Positions 48,067 to 57,420 of a stretch of DNA of 64,000 nt are shown here, one piece after another (within the stretch, counting starts at the first letter, position 1; each line of letters begins with the position of its first letter). The stretch lies in assembly GCF_009800965.1 (NCBI RefSeq), contig NZ_WUAF01000003.1:124001-188000 (forward strand), given 5' to 3'. Under the pieces are notes generated by a model, which was not told the DNA's origin, did no database searches, and saw only the letters and a list, made by a program, of their open reading frames with translations. The DNA is from Cognatazoarcus halotolerans. Lineage in GTDB: Bacteria > Pseudomonadota > Gammaproteobacteria > Burkholderiales > Rhodocyclaceae. A program made the position numbers and the translations under genes.

Positions 48067-49086
48067 ATGCAGCAGATCCAGCGCGATTTTCCCCTCCAGG
48101 CACTCAACACCTTCGGCCTGCCCGCCCTTGCGGACCGTTACGTCGTGGTCGACTCGGTGGCCGGGTTGCAGGCACTTGTACGGGCCGGTGCGCTGGCCGG
48201 CACGGCCCAGCTGGTGCTCGGCGGCGGCAGCAACGTGATCTTCGGTGGCGACTTCAATGGCCTGGTGCTGAAGGTCGCCATCAAGGGCCGGCGGCTCGTG
48301 CGCGAGGACGACGAAGCGTGGTATGTCGAGGCGGGCGCGGGTGAGACCTGGCACGACTTCGTGCGGTGGACCCTGCAGCAGGGCTGGCCGGGCCTCGAGA
48401 ACCTCTCCCTGATCCCCGGCACCGTGGGTGCCGCGCCGATCCAGAACATCGGTGCCTACGGGCTGGAGATGTGCGCGCGCTTCGAGTCGCTCGATGCGGT
48501 CGATCTAGGCAGCGGCGAGTCTCGCCACATGGACGCCCCGGCCTGCCGCTTCGGCTACCGAGACAGTGTCTTCAAGGGCGAAGCCGCCGGGCGTTATCTG
48601 ATCACCTCGGTGGTGTTCCGCCTGCCCAAGAGCTGGCAACCGATCACCGGTTATGCCGATGTCGCGCGCGAGCTCGAAGCGCAGGGCATCGCCCAACCGG
48701 ATGCGCTGCAGGTCTCCGATGCGGTAATCGCCATCCGCAGCCGCAAGCTGCCCGATCCGGCGGTGCTTGGCAATGCCGGCAGCTTCTTCAAGAATCCCGT
48801 GGTCGACATGCCCACTTTTGCGCGGCTCGAAGCCGCCCATCCCGGCCTGCCGCACTACGCCCAGCCCGATGGTCGCCAGAAGCTGGCCGCCGGCTGGCTG
48901 ATCGAACAGGCCGGCTGGAAGGGCCGTGACCTGGGGCCCGTCGGTGCCTTCGAAAAGCAGGCGCTGGTCCTCGTGAATCGCGGCGGCGCACGGGGTGAGG
49001 ATGTGCGGCGTATCGCCGAGGCGATACGCGCCGATGTGCGGGCACGGTTCGGAGTGGAGCTGGAGGCGGAACCGGTATTCGTGTGA
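48067..49086 (+). CDS. murB: UDP-N-acetylenolpyruvoylglucosamine reductase MurB
   Basis: The 339-residue flavoenzyme reduces the enolpyruvyl group to make UDP-MurNAc in peptidoglycan synthesis. Family marks are the FAD-binding [19 protein letters not shown] (54-72), the [12 protein letters not shown] segment and [12 protein letters not shown] with the catalytic Ser. Length is normal for the type I (E. coli-like) enzyme. It stands alone, apart from the dcw cluster. Confidence 0.95.
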   Translation: MQQIQRDFPLQALNTFGLPALADRYVVVDSVAGLQALVRAGALAGTAQLVLGGGSNVIFGGDFNGLVLKVAIKGRRLVREDDEAWYVEAGAGETWHDFVRWTLQQGWPGLENLSLIPGTVGAAPIQNIGAYGLEMCARFESLDAVDLGSGESRHMDAPACRFGYRDSVFKGEAAGRYLITSVVFRLPKSWQPITGYADVARELEAQGIAQPDALQVSDAVIAIRSRKLPDPAVLGNAGSFFKNPVVDMPTFARLEAAHPGLPHYAQPDGRQKLAAGWLIEQAGWKGRDLGPVGAFEKQALVLVNRGGARGEDVRRIAEAIRADVRARFGVELEAEPVFV

Positions 49087-49213
49087 GGCGCGTCGACACG
49101 CTGCCTGCCTTTGCGGCGGGCATCCCGTTGTCGGCACGGTGATGGCGCGTCGGGCTGGCAGGCGTACGCCAGCGGGCGATCGCCTGTCCGGGCGCGTCGC
49201 GCGTTGCGTGGTT

Positions 49214-50134
49214 TCAGTCAGCGGCGAGGCGCACCGTCACGCGGCGGTTGCGGGCACGCCCCGCGGAACTGGCGTTGTCTGCCACCGGTTGGCTTGCGCC
49301 CCGACCGACCGCCTCGAGGCGTCTTTCGTCGGCGCCGTGGCGCACAAGCTCGGCGAGCACCGCGCGTGCACGCGCGGCCGACAGGGCGGAATTCGCAGCC
49401 ACGCTGCCGCGCGCGTCGGTATGGCCCTCGATGATCAGGCGCCGCTGGGGCTCGGCCGCATGGAAGGCCAGGATTTCCTGCAGCGCCGGGCCGCTCTCGT
49501 GACGCAAGGTGGCGCTGGCGAAGTCGAAATAGATGCCGTACACGTCCACCTTGCCGTCCCTCCTGAGGGCAGCGGCAAGACCCGCGGGTCGCGAACCGTC
49601 GTCGTAGGCGGCAAAGGCGGCAAGCTCGGTCCAGGTGTCGTTGCCCCAGTTGCCGGTGATCACGAACTTGAGCCAGCGGGCTTCCACGGGCGCGATCTGC
49701 ACTGCCTGGTCGTTGCGGTTGCGCTCCAGCTCGAAGGAGGCCACCCGGGTGAGCCGATCCGGGCGTTCGCTTCCAACCCAGACCTCCACATGTCGCGCGG
49801 CGATTCCCGGGTAGGCCATCTCGTCGTTGAGCGCATTGTTGAAGACCAGGGTGGTGAGCCACTGCCTGCGCCGGAACTCGAACAGCACCCAGTGAGGGAA
49901 GGGGGCCTGGTCGGCGCTGCACCACACGAAATCGTTGAGGTCGACACCGGCCTGCTCGAGAAGCGCACGTGGAGGCAGCAGCACGTCGAGATCGGCGCCG
50001 CCGGCGGCGGAACTGAAGCCCGCCACCCGCGCGCCCGACTCCTGCACGAGCAGGTTGGGCGGCGTCCCGGCACGAGCGACAAGGGCCAGCATCACGGCCG
50101 CGAGGCCTGCGAGCCGCCTCATCGCGCGGCGCAT
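49214..50134 (-). CDS. OmpA-like protein with an N-terminal discoidin-like domain
   Basis: The 306-residue precursor has a signal peptide (MRRAMRRLAGLAAVMLALVARA), a middle region that resembles an F5/8 type C (discoidin) beta-sandwich (HWVLFEFRRRQWLTTLVFNN, RHVEVWVGSERPDRLTR, RWLKFVITGNWGND) and a C-terminal OmpA-like domain (LIIEGHTDARGSVAANSALS, then ADERRLEAVGRGASQP) that binds peptidoglycan. Such a fusion could anchor a ligand-binding head to the cell wall. It overlaps the end of the PEP-CTERM gene by 16 bases, so the two are likely co-expressed. The discoidin assignment is tentative. Confidence 0.75.
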   Translation of the reverse strand: MRRAMRRLAGLAAVMLALVARAGTPPNLLVQESGARVAGFSSAAGGADLDVLLPPRALLEQAGVDLNDFVWCSADQAPFPHWVLFEFRRRQWLTTLVFNNALNDEMAYPGIAARHVEVWVGSERPDRLTRVASFELERNRNDQAVQIAPVEARWLKFVITGNWGNDTWTELAAFAAYDDGSRPAGLAAALRRDGKVDVYGIYFDFASATLRHESGPALQEILAFHAAEPQRRLIIEGHTDARGSVAANSALSAARARAVLAELVRHGADERRLEAVGRGASQPVADNASSAGRARNRRVTVRLAAD

Positions 50135-50970
50135 GTGCGTCTCGCGCCCGTGACGCGTGCCGACCGGCCAACCCGGCCGAGCGCTGCGAGGCCGCCCAGC
50201 AGCAGGGCCAGCGAACCCGGTTCCGGTACCGAGGTGGGCGGATCCTGCGCTTCGGGCAGTACGGCGCCGGCGCGGACCTCGAAGACGTAGCGCCCCATGA
50301 CCCCGGAGTTCCGGGAATTGTGGATCAGGCCGGTGTCCTGGTTGGTGTCGAGCAGCGCGCCGTGGACTCCCGAGCCCTCGAACTCGAAGGCCTGGCCGGT
50401 CAGCGGGTTGACCCATCCCACCCTTGCCACATCGGGTGTCCGGTCGGGGTCCCACCAGGCGGCGTCCGAGGTGTCCCAGCCGATGTGGTCGTAGTTGAAC
50501 TCGAAATCGAAGGCGCCCGCGCCCGCGTCGAGGCGCTCGGTGATGATCAGCTGGAAGCTGTTGGTGAGCTCGGGCCGGTTGTTGTAGGCACGCACCTCCA
50601 GCCACTGCGCACCGAGCACGCGGCGCCCGTCGAGCTCGTCGAAACCCCACTGGATGACCCCGCCGTGGCGGTTGTCGACGTTCGCAAAGAAGGGTGCGAG
50701 CATCGGGGTGATCTGGGTCAATTGGTTGAAGTTGATCGGCCACAGGTTGCCGTGGGAGATCACCCCGTTGCTGTTTACCGACAGGCTCTGCGCCTGGGTG
50801 CCGAGGAAGTTCAGCGGAAAGCTCGCGAAGCTCCCCGAATTGTTGTCATCGAATGGCATGAGGGTGTGGTCCACGAACAGGGCGGTGTCGCGGATGGCGC
50901 CGGCCGAGACCGTGGCGGAGGCGAGGCCGAGCGTGGCCGCGAGCAGGACTTGCTTGATTCGGACGTTCAT
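50119..50970 (-). CDS. PEP-CTERM sorted exported protein (NIDO-like)
   Basis: The 283-residue precursor has a Sec signal (MNVRIKQVLLAATLGLASATVSA) and a C-terminal PEP-CTERM sorting signal: VPEPGSLALLLGG from residue 248, a hydrophobic helix and the basic tail GRVGRSARV. The signal is extended by about nine extra residues. Exosortase (EpsH type) normally cuts such signals; none is encoded in this window. The middle region looks like a NIDO-type domain (WGFDELDGRRVLGAQWLEVR). Function likely in surface or biofilm matrix. Confidence 0.82.
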   Translation of the reverse strand: MNVRIKQVLLAATLGLASATVSAGAIRDTALFVDHTLMPFDDNNSGSFASFPLNFLGTQAQSLSVNSNGVISHGNLWPINFNQLTQITPMLAPFFANVDNRHGGVIQWGFDELDGRRVLGAQWLEVRAYNNRPELTNSFQLIITERLDAGAGAFDFEFNYDHIGWDTSDAAWWDPDRTPDVARVGWVNPLTGQAFEFEGSGVHGALLDTNQDTGLIHNSRNSGVMGRYVFEVRAGAVLPEAQDPPTSVPEPGSLALLLGGLAALGRVGRSARVTGARRTCAAR

Positions 50971-51010
50971 GACGAGTAGGCGTTCGGTTTAGGTGATTGG
51001 GGAGGCGCAC

Positions 51011-51508
51011 TCAGTTGCGTGCCAGGGCCCCTGACGGGCTGCGGGGCGTGAAATCGACATAGGGTGTGCGTACCGCTCCGCCGGGCGGCACGTAGGCGGG
51101 CACAGCCTGGCCGGCCGGCCCAAGACCGCGGATGAAGCGATACACCGCCACGAGGTCGGCATCGGTCATCGCCCGCAGGCTGGGCGAAGGCATTGGCGGG
51201 CGCAGTGGCGTACGCGCGAGCGCAAGCCAGGCAGCCTCGTCCAGCGTCGCTGCGCTGGCGCGCAGGTTGCCCGCGTAGGTGGTGCCCCACGGCCCCTGGA
51301 AACCGACATTGCTCCCGGTGAGCCACTCCGCTTCGGGAAGCGCTCCGCCGGATTCTGCATAGCCCGGGCTGTGACAGTCGTTGCAGCCGCCGACGGCGAT
51401 CAGGTAGCGACCGCGTGCATGCTCGGTCGTGGCGGCCGGGTCCGCGGCGAAAGCGGTGTGGGTGATGAGGAGGCCGGCGAGAAGCGCCGTTGCGGATCGT
51501 GCGTTCAT
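51011..51508 (-). CDS. Periplasmic c-type cytochrome
   Basis: The 165-residue precursor has a signal peptide (MNARSATALLAGLLITHTAFA) and one heme site CNDCH (42-46). The distal ligand is probably a Met in the later PPMPSPSLRAMTDADLVAVY segment, as in class I cytochromes c. It resembles cytochromes that pair with dehydrogenases or oxidases, but no such gene is adjacent. It precedes the PEP-CTERM gene on the same strand after 40 bases. Confidence 0.85.
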   Translation of the reverse strand: MNARSATALLAGLLITHTAFAADPAATTEHARGRYLIAVGGCNDCHSPGYAESGGALPEAEWLTGSNVGFQGPWGTTYAGNLRASAATLDEAAWLALARTPLRPPMPSPSLRAMTDADLVAVYRFIRGLGPAGQAVPAYVPPGGAVRTPYVDFTPRSPSGALARN

Positions 51509-51746
51509 GAATTCGTCCCTTGGCTGGTCTTCGAGGAGGACTCCTGCCCGGTTCCGGAAGGTGTCCATGTCTGGTGTGCACAGACTAGGGAGGAGGCGGC
51601 TTGCGGGCATCGCCCATAAGAGCCACGAGGCGTGCCGCTGCGGGCCACGCCGAAGTGCCGCGAAGGCGGTCGAACTTGGTCACACCGGCGCCGGCGATGC
51701 GCGGTAATCTTTCGATCTGGAGCCATTCTTCGACAGAACCCGCCGC

Positions 51747-54395
51747 ATGCCGACGCTCGACTACGCCGCCTTCGCCCGTGCCAAGATCCAGCAGCCGCGC
51801 CTGCGCATCGAGCAACTCGAGCGGCCTGCGCTAGAGCAGCGTCTCGAACACGCGCTCGGCGCGCGCGCATTGGTGCTCGTCAGCGCACCCGCGGGCTATG
51901 GCAAGACCGTTCTGGTGAGCAGAGTGCTTGGCCGCTGCGCCTTGCGCCACGCGGTGGCGTGGGTGAGCGCCGACGAGGACGACGATCTCCAGCGTCTGGT
52001 GCACGCCCTGGTGATCGCGCTCGAGCCCTACGACCTGCCCTGGCGGATGGCGCCGGAAGCTCTCGGCACCCTCGCCGCCGCCGGCCAGCGCCAGTCTCTC
52101 GATGTGCTTCACGATGCGCTGGCAGGCGCCGAGATCGGTCGCGGCGTGATCGTCATCGAGGACGCCCATCGCCTCGGCGACCCGTCGATCTTCGAGTGGC
52201 TTGATCGGCTCGTCGAACGTTTGCCGGCCAACTGGAGCGTGGCGCTCACTTCGCGCGTGGATCCGCCGCTGTCGCTCGCGCGCTTGAGGGCGCGCGGCGA
52301 GCTTGCGGAATTCCGCGCCGAGGACCTGCGCTTTTCCCGCGACGAGGCTGAGGCCCTGGCCGCCACCCTGGCGCCCGAGGCCGGTCAGCGCGTCGTTGCG
52401 CTGTGGCAGCGCACCCACGGTTGGCCTGCCGGCCTGCATCTGGCCCTGCGCGCGGGAACGGCGGGCAGTGGCTGGAGCGGCGACCGCCACACTTTCGACT
52501 ATCTTGCGAGCGAAGTGCTGGCCGACATGCCGCCCGGCCTGCAGGTTTTTCTGCAGCGTTGCGCGGTGCTGCCGGAGCTCACCGCGGGCCGTTGTGCGGC
52601 GGTGAGCGGTGACGGCGAAGCGGTACATTGGCTCGACGAGATCGAGCGGCGCGCGCTCTTCGTCACGGCGCTCGAGAGCGGCGAGCGTACGCTGCGGCTC
52701 CACGACCTGTTCCGCGATTTTCTCGAGGAGCGCCTGCAGCGCTACCACGCTGCGGAGCTGCCGGCGCTGTTGCGTCGTGCCGCTGAAACCGAACCCGATC
52801 CGGTGCGCAAGGTGGGTTACCTGCTGCGTGCCGGCGATCTCGCCGCCGCCGAACGAGCCCTCGCCTCGGCCGCTCCCGTGATGCTGCTGGAGGGTGCGGC
52901 CGCCCAGGTGCTGCGCCTCATCGAGCTCTTTCCCGGCGCCCGCCGCGAATCCTCGGCCACTCTCGCCTATGCGCATGGTCTGTGCGCGTGGCCCAACTTC
53001 GACTGGGTAACCCTGCAGCGCACCATGCGCATGGCCGCCGACGGCTTCGAGCGCAGTGGCGAGACCGCGCAAGCGCTGCAGGCGCGCGCCTTCGAGACCA
53101 TGGCCCTGCTCAACCTGGGACGGCTCGACGAGGCTGCCGTCCGGCTCGCCGCGCTCCCGCCGCATCCCGATGATCCCGAGCTGGGCGCCTTCGCCGAGTT
53201 GCTCCGGTACTGGGACAGCGGCGCCCGCGGTCCCATGGAGGGCCCGGCGCGCCACCTCTCGCGCATGATCGACCGGCTCGAACAGCATCCCAGTGCGGAA
53301 CTGTGGCTGCGTTGCCTGCCGCATTTCCTGTTCCTCGGCCATCCCGGCGTGAGCGCGCAGATGGCGCGCTACGTGGCGCACGCGCTGGCTCTCGCCGGAG
53401 AGACCCATCCGCAGCTGCGAGCCGGCGCCAACACGCTCAAGGCCTGGCTGGCGATGTGGGATGCCCGCCTCGATGACGCCGAGGCGCTGCTGCGCGAGGC
53501 CGAGGCCGACGCCGAGTGGCTTGGTCGTCCCAACAACCTGCACCACGCGATCACCGTGGTCCATGGCGTGATCCACGGGCTGCGTGCCGAGCGCGAGGCG
53601 CGTGACGAAGCCGTGCGGACCCTTGCCGCGGTGGACACCGATGGCGAGCGGCGCCGCACCTGGCAGGGCATTTATCTCTACCAGGTGAGCCGCTGGTATC
53701 TGGTCAGCGATGACTGGTCGGCCATCGGCATGCTGCGGGGCCAGCTCAATGCCAAGAGCACCGATGGCGAATGGCCCTACGTGGCGGTGGCGCGGGCCGC
53801 CCTGAACGGTCTCTGGGCCCTCAACGAAGACGATTCCAGCGGTGCGCTCGAGATCATTGCGCCCTGGCTCGACGCTGCGGATCGCTACGACATCACCGCC
53901 ACCCGCAGCAATGTGCGTCTCACCGCGGCGCTGGCGATGGCGCGCCTCGGGCGGCTTGCCGAGGCCTGGGACACCGCCGCGCCCGCCATCGCGCTGTCGC
54001 GCCAGCCCGGGGAGAAGCTCTCGCTCATGTTATGTGGTGCAGCCATGTTGCGGGCCTTCGCCGATCAGCCCTGGGGGGCCCTGGCGCCCGCCGAGGACCT
54101 GGCCTGGGTGCGCTCACTGGCCGAACTGGGGCTCGCGCTGCGCCGTGCGGCACCCGCCCCGGCGGCGGGGGTGCGCACTACTCTCAGCGAACGCGAATGC
54201 GAAGTGCTCGACCACATCGCGGCCGGTCACAGCAACAAGCTGATCGCCCGCGCGCTCGCACTCTCACCCCACACCGTGAAGCGGCACGTGGCCAACATCC
54301 TCACCAAACTGGGGCTCGAAACCCGAGGCCAGGCCGCCGCCTGGTGGCACGCGCAGCACAACGCCGACCCGCCACGCGTGCCCGTCATTCCCTGA
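51747..54395 (+). CDS. Large STAND-type LuxR-family (MalT-like) transcriptional activator
   Basis: The 882-residue protein has a P-loop NTPase with Walker A APAGYGKT (47-54), a long helical TPR-like sensor region (about 350-780) and a C-terminal LuxR HTH from LSERECEVLDHIAAG (813) to TVKRHVANILTKLGL. This is the MalT/LAL layout: ATP and an inducer switch it to an active oligomer. The inducer is unknown. It lies between the cytochrome gene (divergent) and a lipoprotein gene (convergent, overlapping by 11 bases) and may control them. Confidence 0.9.
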   Translation: MPTLDYAAFARAKIQQPRLRIEQLERPALEQRLEHALGARALVLVSAPAGYGKTVLVSRVLGRCALRHAVAWVSADEDDDLQRLVHALVIALEPYDLPWRMAPEALGTLAAAGQRQSLDVLHDALAGAEIGRGVIVIEDAHRLGDPSIFEWLDRLVERLPANWSVALTSRVDPPLSLARLRARGELAEFRAEDLRFSRDEAEALAATLAPEAGQRVVALWQRTHGWPAGLHLALRAGTAGSGWSGDRHTFDYLASEVLADMPPGLQVFLQRCAVLPELTAGRCAAVSGDGEAVHWLDEIERRALFVTALESGERTLRLHDLFRDFLEERLQRYHAAELPALLRRAAETEPDPVRKVGYLLRAGDLAAAERALASAAPVMLLEGAAAQVLRLIELFPGARRESSATLAYAHGLCAWPNFDWVTLQRTMRMAADGFERSGETAQALQARAFETMALLNLGRLDEAAVRLAALPPHPDDPELGAFAELLRYWDSGARGPMEGPARHLSRMIDRLEQHPSAELWLRCLPHFLFLGHPGVSAQMARYVAHALALAGETHPQLRAGANTLKAWLAMWDARLDDAEALLREAEADAEWLGRPNNLHHAITVVHGVIHGLRAEREARDEAVRTLAAVDTDGERRRTWQGIYLYQVSRWYLVSDDWSAIGMLRGQLNAKSTDGEWPYVAVARAALNGLWALNEDDSSGALEIIAPWLDAADRYDITATRSNVRLTAALAMARLGRLAEAWDTAAPAIALSRQPGEKLSLMLCGAAMLRAFADQPWGALAPAEDLAWVRSLAELGLALRRAAPAPAAGVRTTLSERECEVLDHIAAGHSNKLIARALALSPHTVKRHVANILTKLGLETRGQAAAWWHAQHNADPPRVPVIP

Positions 54396-55752
54396 CGAAA
54401 TCCCAGTCCACGCCGAGATCCCTGGCGGCGCAGCTCCAGCTCCCGGACAGGTGGTCGGGATTCGTGTGGTAGAGCAGGTCCCCGCCCGACGGACAGGTTC
54501 GCGAGTCTACCCAGGCCGCTACCGTCGAGGCGGGGATGGTGACCGACTGGCCACTGCACTCGAGCGTAAGCGTCGCGCCTTCGGCCGGTTCCACATAGAA
54601 GAAGTAGGCGTTCTGATAGGGTGGGCTCGCCAGATCGTTGAACACCGACATGCGCGTCGCGGGCGAATCGGCACTGCCCGCCGAGACCGCAATCGAGAAT
54701 GGCAGGGGTGCGCAACCCGACATCGTGAGCGTGCCCTGCAACACACCGCTGCCGGTGTAGTCGCTCACATCCACCTGCTCGTCGGCAATGTTCCAGTTGA
54801 TCGTGGCGGTCGCATCCAGATCGCTGCGACGAATACGCGCGCTGCCGCTGTAGCTGCGGCCATCACCGATGATGGTGAGGTTGGATACCAGCGTGGTCCG
54901 CTTGCTCGATCCCAGGTGCTGAAAGTCCACACTGACCGCCACGACGGCCGGATCGGGCTTGACGTCCGGGGCCAGATACTCGAGATCCGTGTTGCTGACG
55001 GCATTCACGAGGTCGATCAGGCCCACCGAGCCGTTGCCCCACTTGATGCCATTCACCGACCAGCCGTCGCCGCCGTAGAGCATGTAGTCATCGTCATCGA
55101 TCGGGCGGCAGCCCGGAAGGAGAACGTGCACGTCGACATCGTCCACGAGCGGCGCGACGCACTCGAGCACTCGCAGGCGCAGCGACTCGCCCACCTTCAC
55201 GCCCGCTTCGGGCGGTGACAGCAGCAGGCGGGCGATCAAGGACCAGTCGCTGAAATGGGCGGTCTGCACCGATACCGTCCCTGCCTGAGGATCGAGTGTC
55301 GGCGTGCCCGCGACTTGCCAGATGCCGTCAGCCCGCTGGTAGAGAGGCATCAGCTGATCGGCTGAGCTACCAGCCACGTCCGCGGCACCATAGTGGAAGC
55401 TTAGCGTGACCGGCAGTGCAAAGTTTTCGCCGTGGGGCGACAGGCGGTAGGCGGTGCCATTGCCCTGCCGGGTCATGTCGCTGATCGGCTCGATGCTCAC
55501 GGTGGTGTCCGTCGTGAGCGCTCCCGCAGGTATCTGGATGGACAGGCGGCCATCGGGTGACGCCAGGCTGCCTCCGGCGGCACCGATCACCGTGCTGCTG
55601 GCTTCCCCGAGGCTCTGGCCGACAGCGGTAGCGCCGGGCGGCTGCGGTCCGTTCCCCCCGCCCAAGGCTGCATCCTTGCCACCCCCGCCGCCGCACGCCG
55701 CAAGCAGCATTGCGCCTGCAAGCATGGCGCCGCGCCACATCGTTCTCTTCAT
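54385..55752 (-). CDS. Exported lipoprotein with ZU5-like domain
   Basis: The 455-residue protein has a lipobox AAC followed by a flexible GGGGGKDAALGGGN linker, then a ZU5-like segment (GGSLASPDGRLSIQIPAGAL, TDTTVSIEPIS) and a C-terminal region with beta-rich segments and several Cys. The ATG at 55752 sits eight bases after AGGAG. Its role is unknown; ZU5-type domains often occur in surface proteins. The 3' end overlaps the convergent regulator gene. Confidence 0.75.
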   Translation of the reverse strand: MKRTMWRGAMLAGAMLLAACGGGGGKDAALGGGNGPQPPGATAVGQSLGEASSTVIGAAGGSLASPDGRLSIQIPAGALTTDTTVSIEPISDMTRQGNGTAYRLSPHGENFALPVTLSFHYGAADVAGSSADQLMPLYQRADGIWQVAGTPTLDPQAGTVSVQTAHFSDWSLIARLLLSPPEAGVKVGESLRLRVLECVAPLVDDVDVHVLLPGCRPIDDDDYMLYGGDGWSVNGIKWGNGSVGLIDLVNAVSNTDLEYLAPDVKPDPAVVAVSVDFQHLGSSKRTTLVSNLTIIGDGRSYSGSARIRRSDLDATATINWNIADEQVDVSDYTGSGVLQGTLTMSGCAPLPFSIAVSAGSADSPATRMSVFNDLASPPYQNAYFFYVEPAEGATLTLECSGQSVTIPASTVAAWVDSRTCPSGGDLLYHTNPDHLSGSWSCAARDLGVDWDFVRE

Positions 55753-56200
55753 GTGCATTTCTCCTGATCTTCAAGATTGACGAACGAAAGGCGCAGGCAG
55801 AAAAGCGCCTTCCGGTGATGATCAAGAGTCGCTCGATCCACCCCTCGGCGACATCGCCCGATGGAGCCATCCGCATGGCCCGCGGCGGGCCATGCGGCGG
55901 AAACGCGGAGCCCGCTGAGGAGGGCGAACGGATCGGCCGATAACGAGACTCCGGTTTCCGCAGGTGTTGTTGCGCGTCATTCACGACGGGACAGCGATCG
56001 GCTCGGCATGACGGGCGGGGCGGACAGGGCTTGAGCACGGGGTCGGAAGAGGGGCTGCATTGAACGGTGTCCAGCGGCTGAATGCTGGCGTGCGCTGCGT
56101 ATGCGAGTTAGATTTTCGAGGTGTCGGGTCCGGGCCACAGAACCGGATTCCGTTCATGACCCAGCTGTACTGCAAAAGCCATGGAGGTCACGGGAAAATC
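55753..56200. other. 448-base stretch without a supported gene
   Basis: No convincing gene is visible upstream of the lipoprotein gene. It should hold the divergent promoters for the lipoprotein and the excalibur protein, but I found no clear promoter hexamers. An in-frame extension of the excalibur gene reaches 56060 but lacks family features. Confidence 0.5.
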
Positions 56201-56515
56201 ATGCAGAAACTCATCGTGTCGGCAATATTCGGCGTCCTCGTCTTGCAAGGCGGCAAATACTGGGAAGCCGGGGGCCATCAGGCCGCAGCCGCGGTTGAGG
56301 TGGCCGAGCGTGCGGAGGCTCCGCGGTCCCGGCCTCGGCCGCTCGATCCGCCGCCGCAGTCTGAGAGCCGTAAACGCTTCCGCTGCGATGGTCGCCAGTA
56401 TTGCTCGCAGATGCATTCGTGCGAGGAGGCCACCTTCTTTCTCCGGAATTGCCCCAGCGTGAAGATGGACGGCGACCACGACGGCGTGCCTTGTGAAAAG
56501 CAGTGGTGTAACTGA
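56201..56515 (+). CDS. Membrane-anchored excalibur calcium-binding domain protein
   Basis: A 104-residue protein whose hydrophobic N-terminus (MQKLIVSAIFGVLVLQGGKY) acts as signal or anchor and whose C-terminal excalibur domain runs from FRCDGRQYCSQMHSCEEA to DGDHDGVPCEKQWC. The DxDxDGxxCE pattern is the predicted calcium site, and the four to six Cys would form disulfides outside the cytoplasm. The ATG at 56201 is chosen because the anchor follows directly. Such domains occur in bacterial surface or nuclease-related proteins. Confidence 0.72.
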   Translation: MQKLIVSAIFGVLVLQGGKYWEAGGHQAAAAVEVAERAEAPRSRPRPLDPPPQSESRKRFRCDGRQYCSQMHSCEEATFFLRNCPSVKMDGDHDGVPCEKQWCN

Positions 56516-56626
56516 GTTCGGCCTGCCCGAGGGCGCGAGTGGCTGGCCGCTCGCGACGCACGGTGATTTTCGAACGCGGTGAACCGGGAAAGAGCGCGAC
56601 CCGACCGCCGGGCCTGCCGGAAGCGT

Positions 56627-57358
56627 TCAGGGCCGCTCGCCGCCCTCTTCCCGCGGCGCGACCGACAGGCACGCCATGATTCCCGTGGCGATCCCGTCCG
56701 CCATGCGGGCGCGGCGGGCGGGGTCCGTCAGGGCCAGCTCCTCGTCACGGTTCTTGATCACCCCGGCTTCGAACAGCAGCGCCGGCAGCGCCGTGCGGTA
56801 GAGGACCACCAGGTTGTCGTAGTAGTGCACCGCCAGCTGCTGGTCGGCCCACGGGCGACGGCGGGCGTTCTTGTCGGTGGGGACGAAGCCCATGTGCTGC
56901 AGGCGGGCGCCGATGCTGCGGGCGCATAGCAGGCTGCGCGGCAGGTCGGGGTTGTCGCGCGAGACGAATAGCGAGTGGCCTTGCCACACGTCAGAGTAGG
57001 TCTGCGGCTCACCGTTCCAGGTCCACGGCTCGAGTTCGGATTCACTGACCGAGTCGTGATGGATCGAGACGAAAAGGTCGACCTCGCCGGCTGCCTCGGG
57101 ACGTGCGGCAAGCGAGGGGATGAGGCCGTCGTCGTTGATCAGGGTGACGACCGCTCCACGCGCATGCAGGGCATCGACCAGATCGTGGGCGAGATCGCGG
57201 TTGAACTCGAATTCGGCCCGCCCGCGGGCGCTGGTTGCGCCCCCCGCTGCCTGGGTGTGGCCGATGTCCACCGCGACCCGCGGGACTGGCGCGGCGCAAA
57301 GGGCAGGCGCCCCCCAGAGCGCGGCGGCGAGGGCCAGTGTCGGGAGCAAAGCGTTCAT
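56627..57358 (-). CDS. N-acetylmuramoyl-L-alanine amidase (Amidase_3)
   Basis: The 243-residue precursor has a signal peptide (MNALLPTLALAAALWGAPALCA) and a zinc-dependent Amidase_3 domain: His34 in VAVDIGHTQ, the Glu in AEFEFNRDLA and His100 in FVSIHHDS as metal ligands and a later Glu in LFEAGVIKN as the catalytic base. It cleaves peptide stems from MurNAc in the cell wall. Unlike AmiC it has no AMIN domain. It lies beside the two protease-TPR genes on the same strand. Confidence 0.88.
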   Translation of the reverse strand: MNALLPTLALAAALWGAPALCAAPVPRVAVDIGHTQAAGGATSARGRAEFEFNRDLAHDLVDALHARGAVVTLINDDGLIPSLAARPEAAGEVDLFVSIHHDSVSESELEPWTWNGEPQTYSDVWQGHSLFVSRDNPDLPRSLLCARSIGARLQHMGFVPTDKNARRRPWADQQLAVHYYDNLVVLYRTALPALLFEAGVIKNRDEELALTDPARRARMADGIATGIMACLSVAPREEGGERP

Positions 57359-57420
57359 GGGCCAGAGTCTAGCCGGTTTCGGTCGCGGCTCGTCGGTACA
57401 GGCTGTGACGCCGATTGGCG

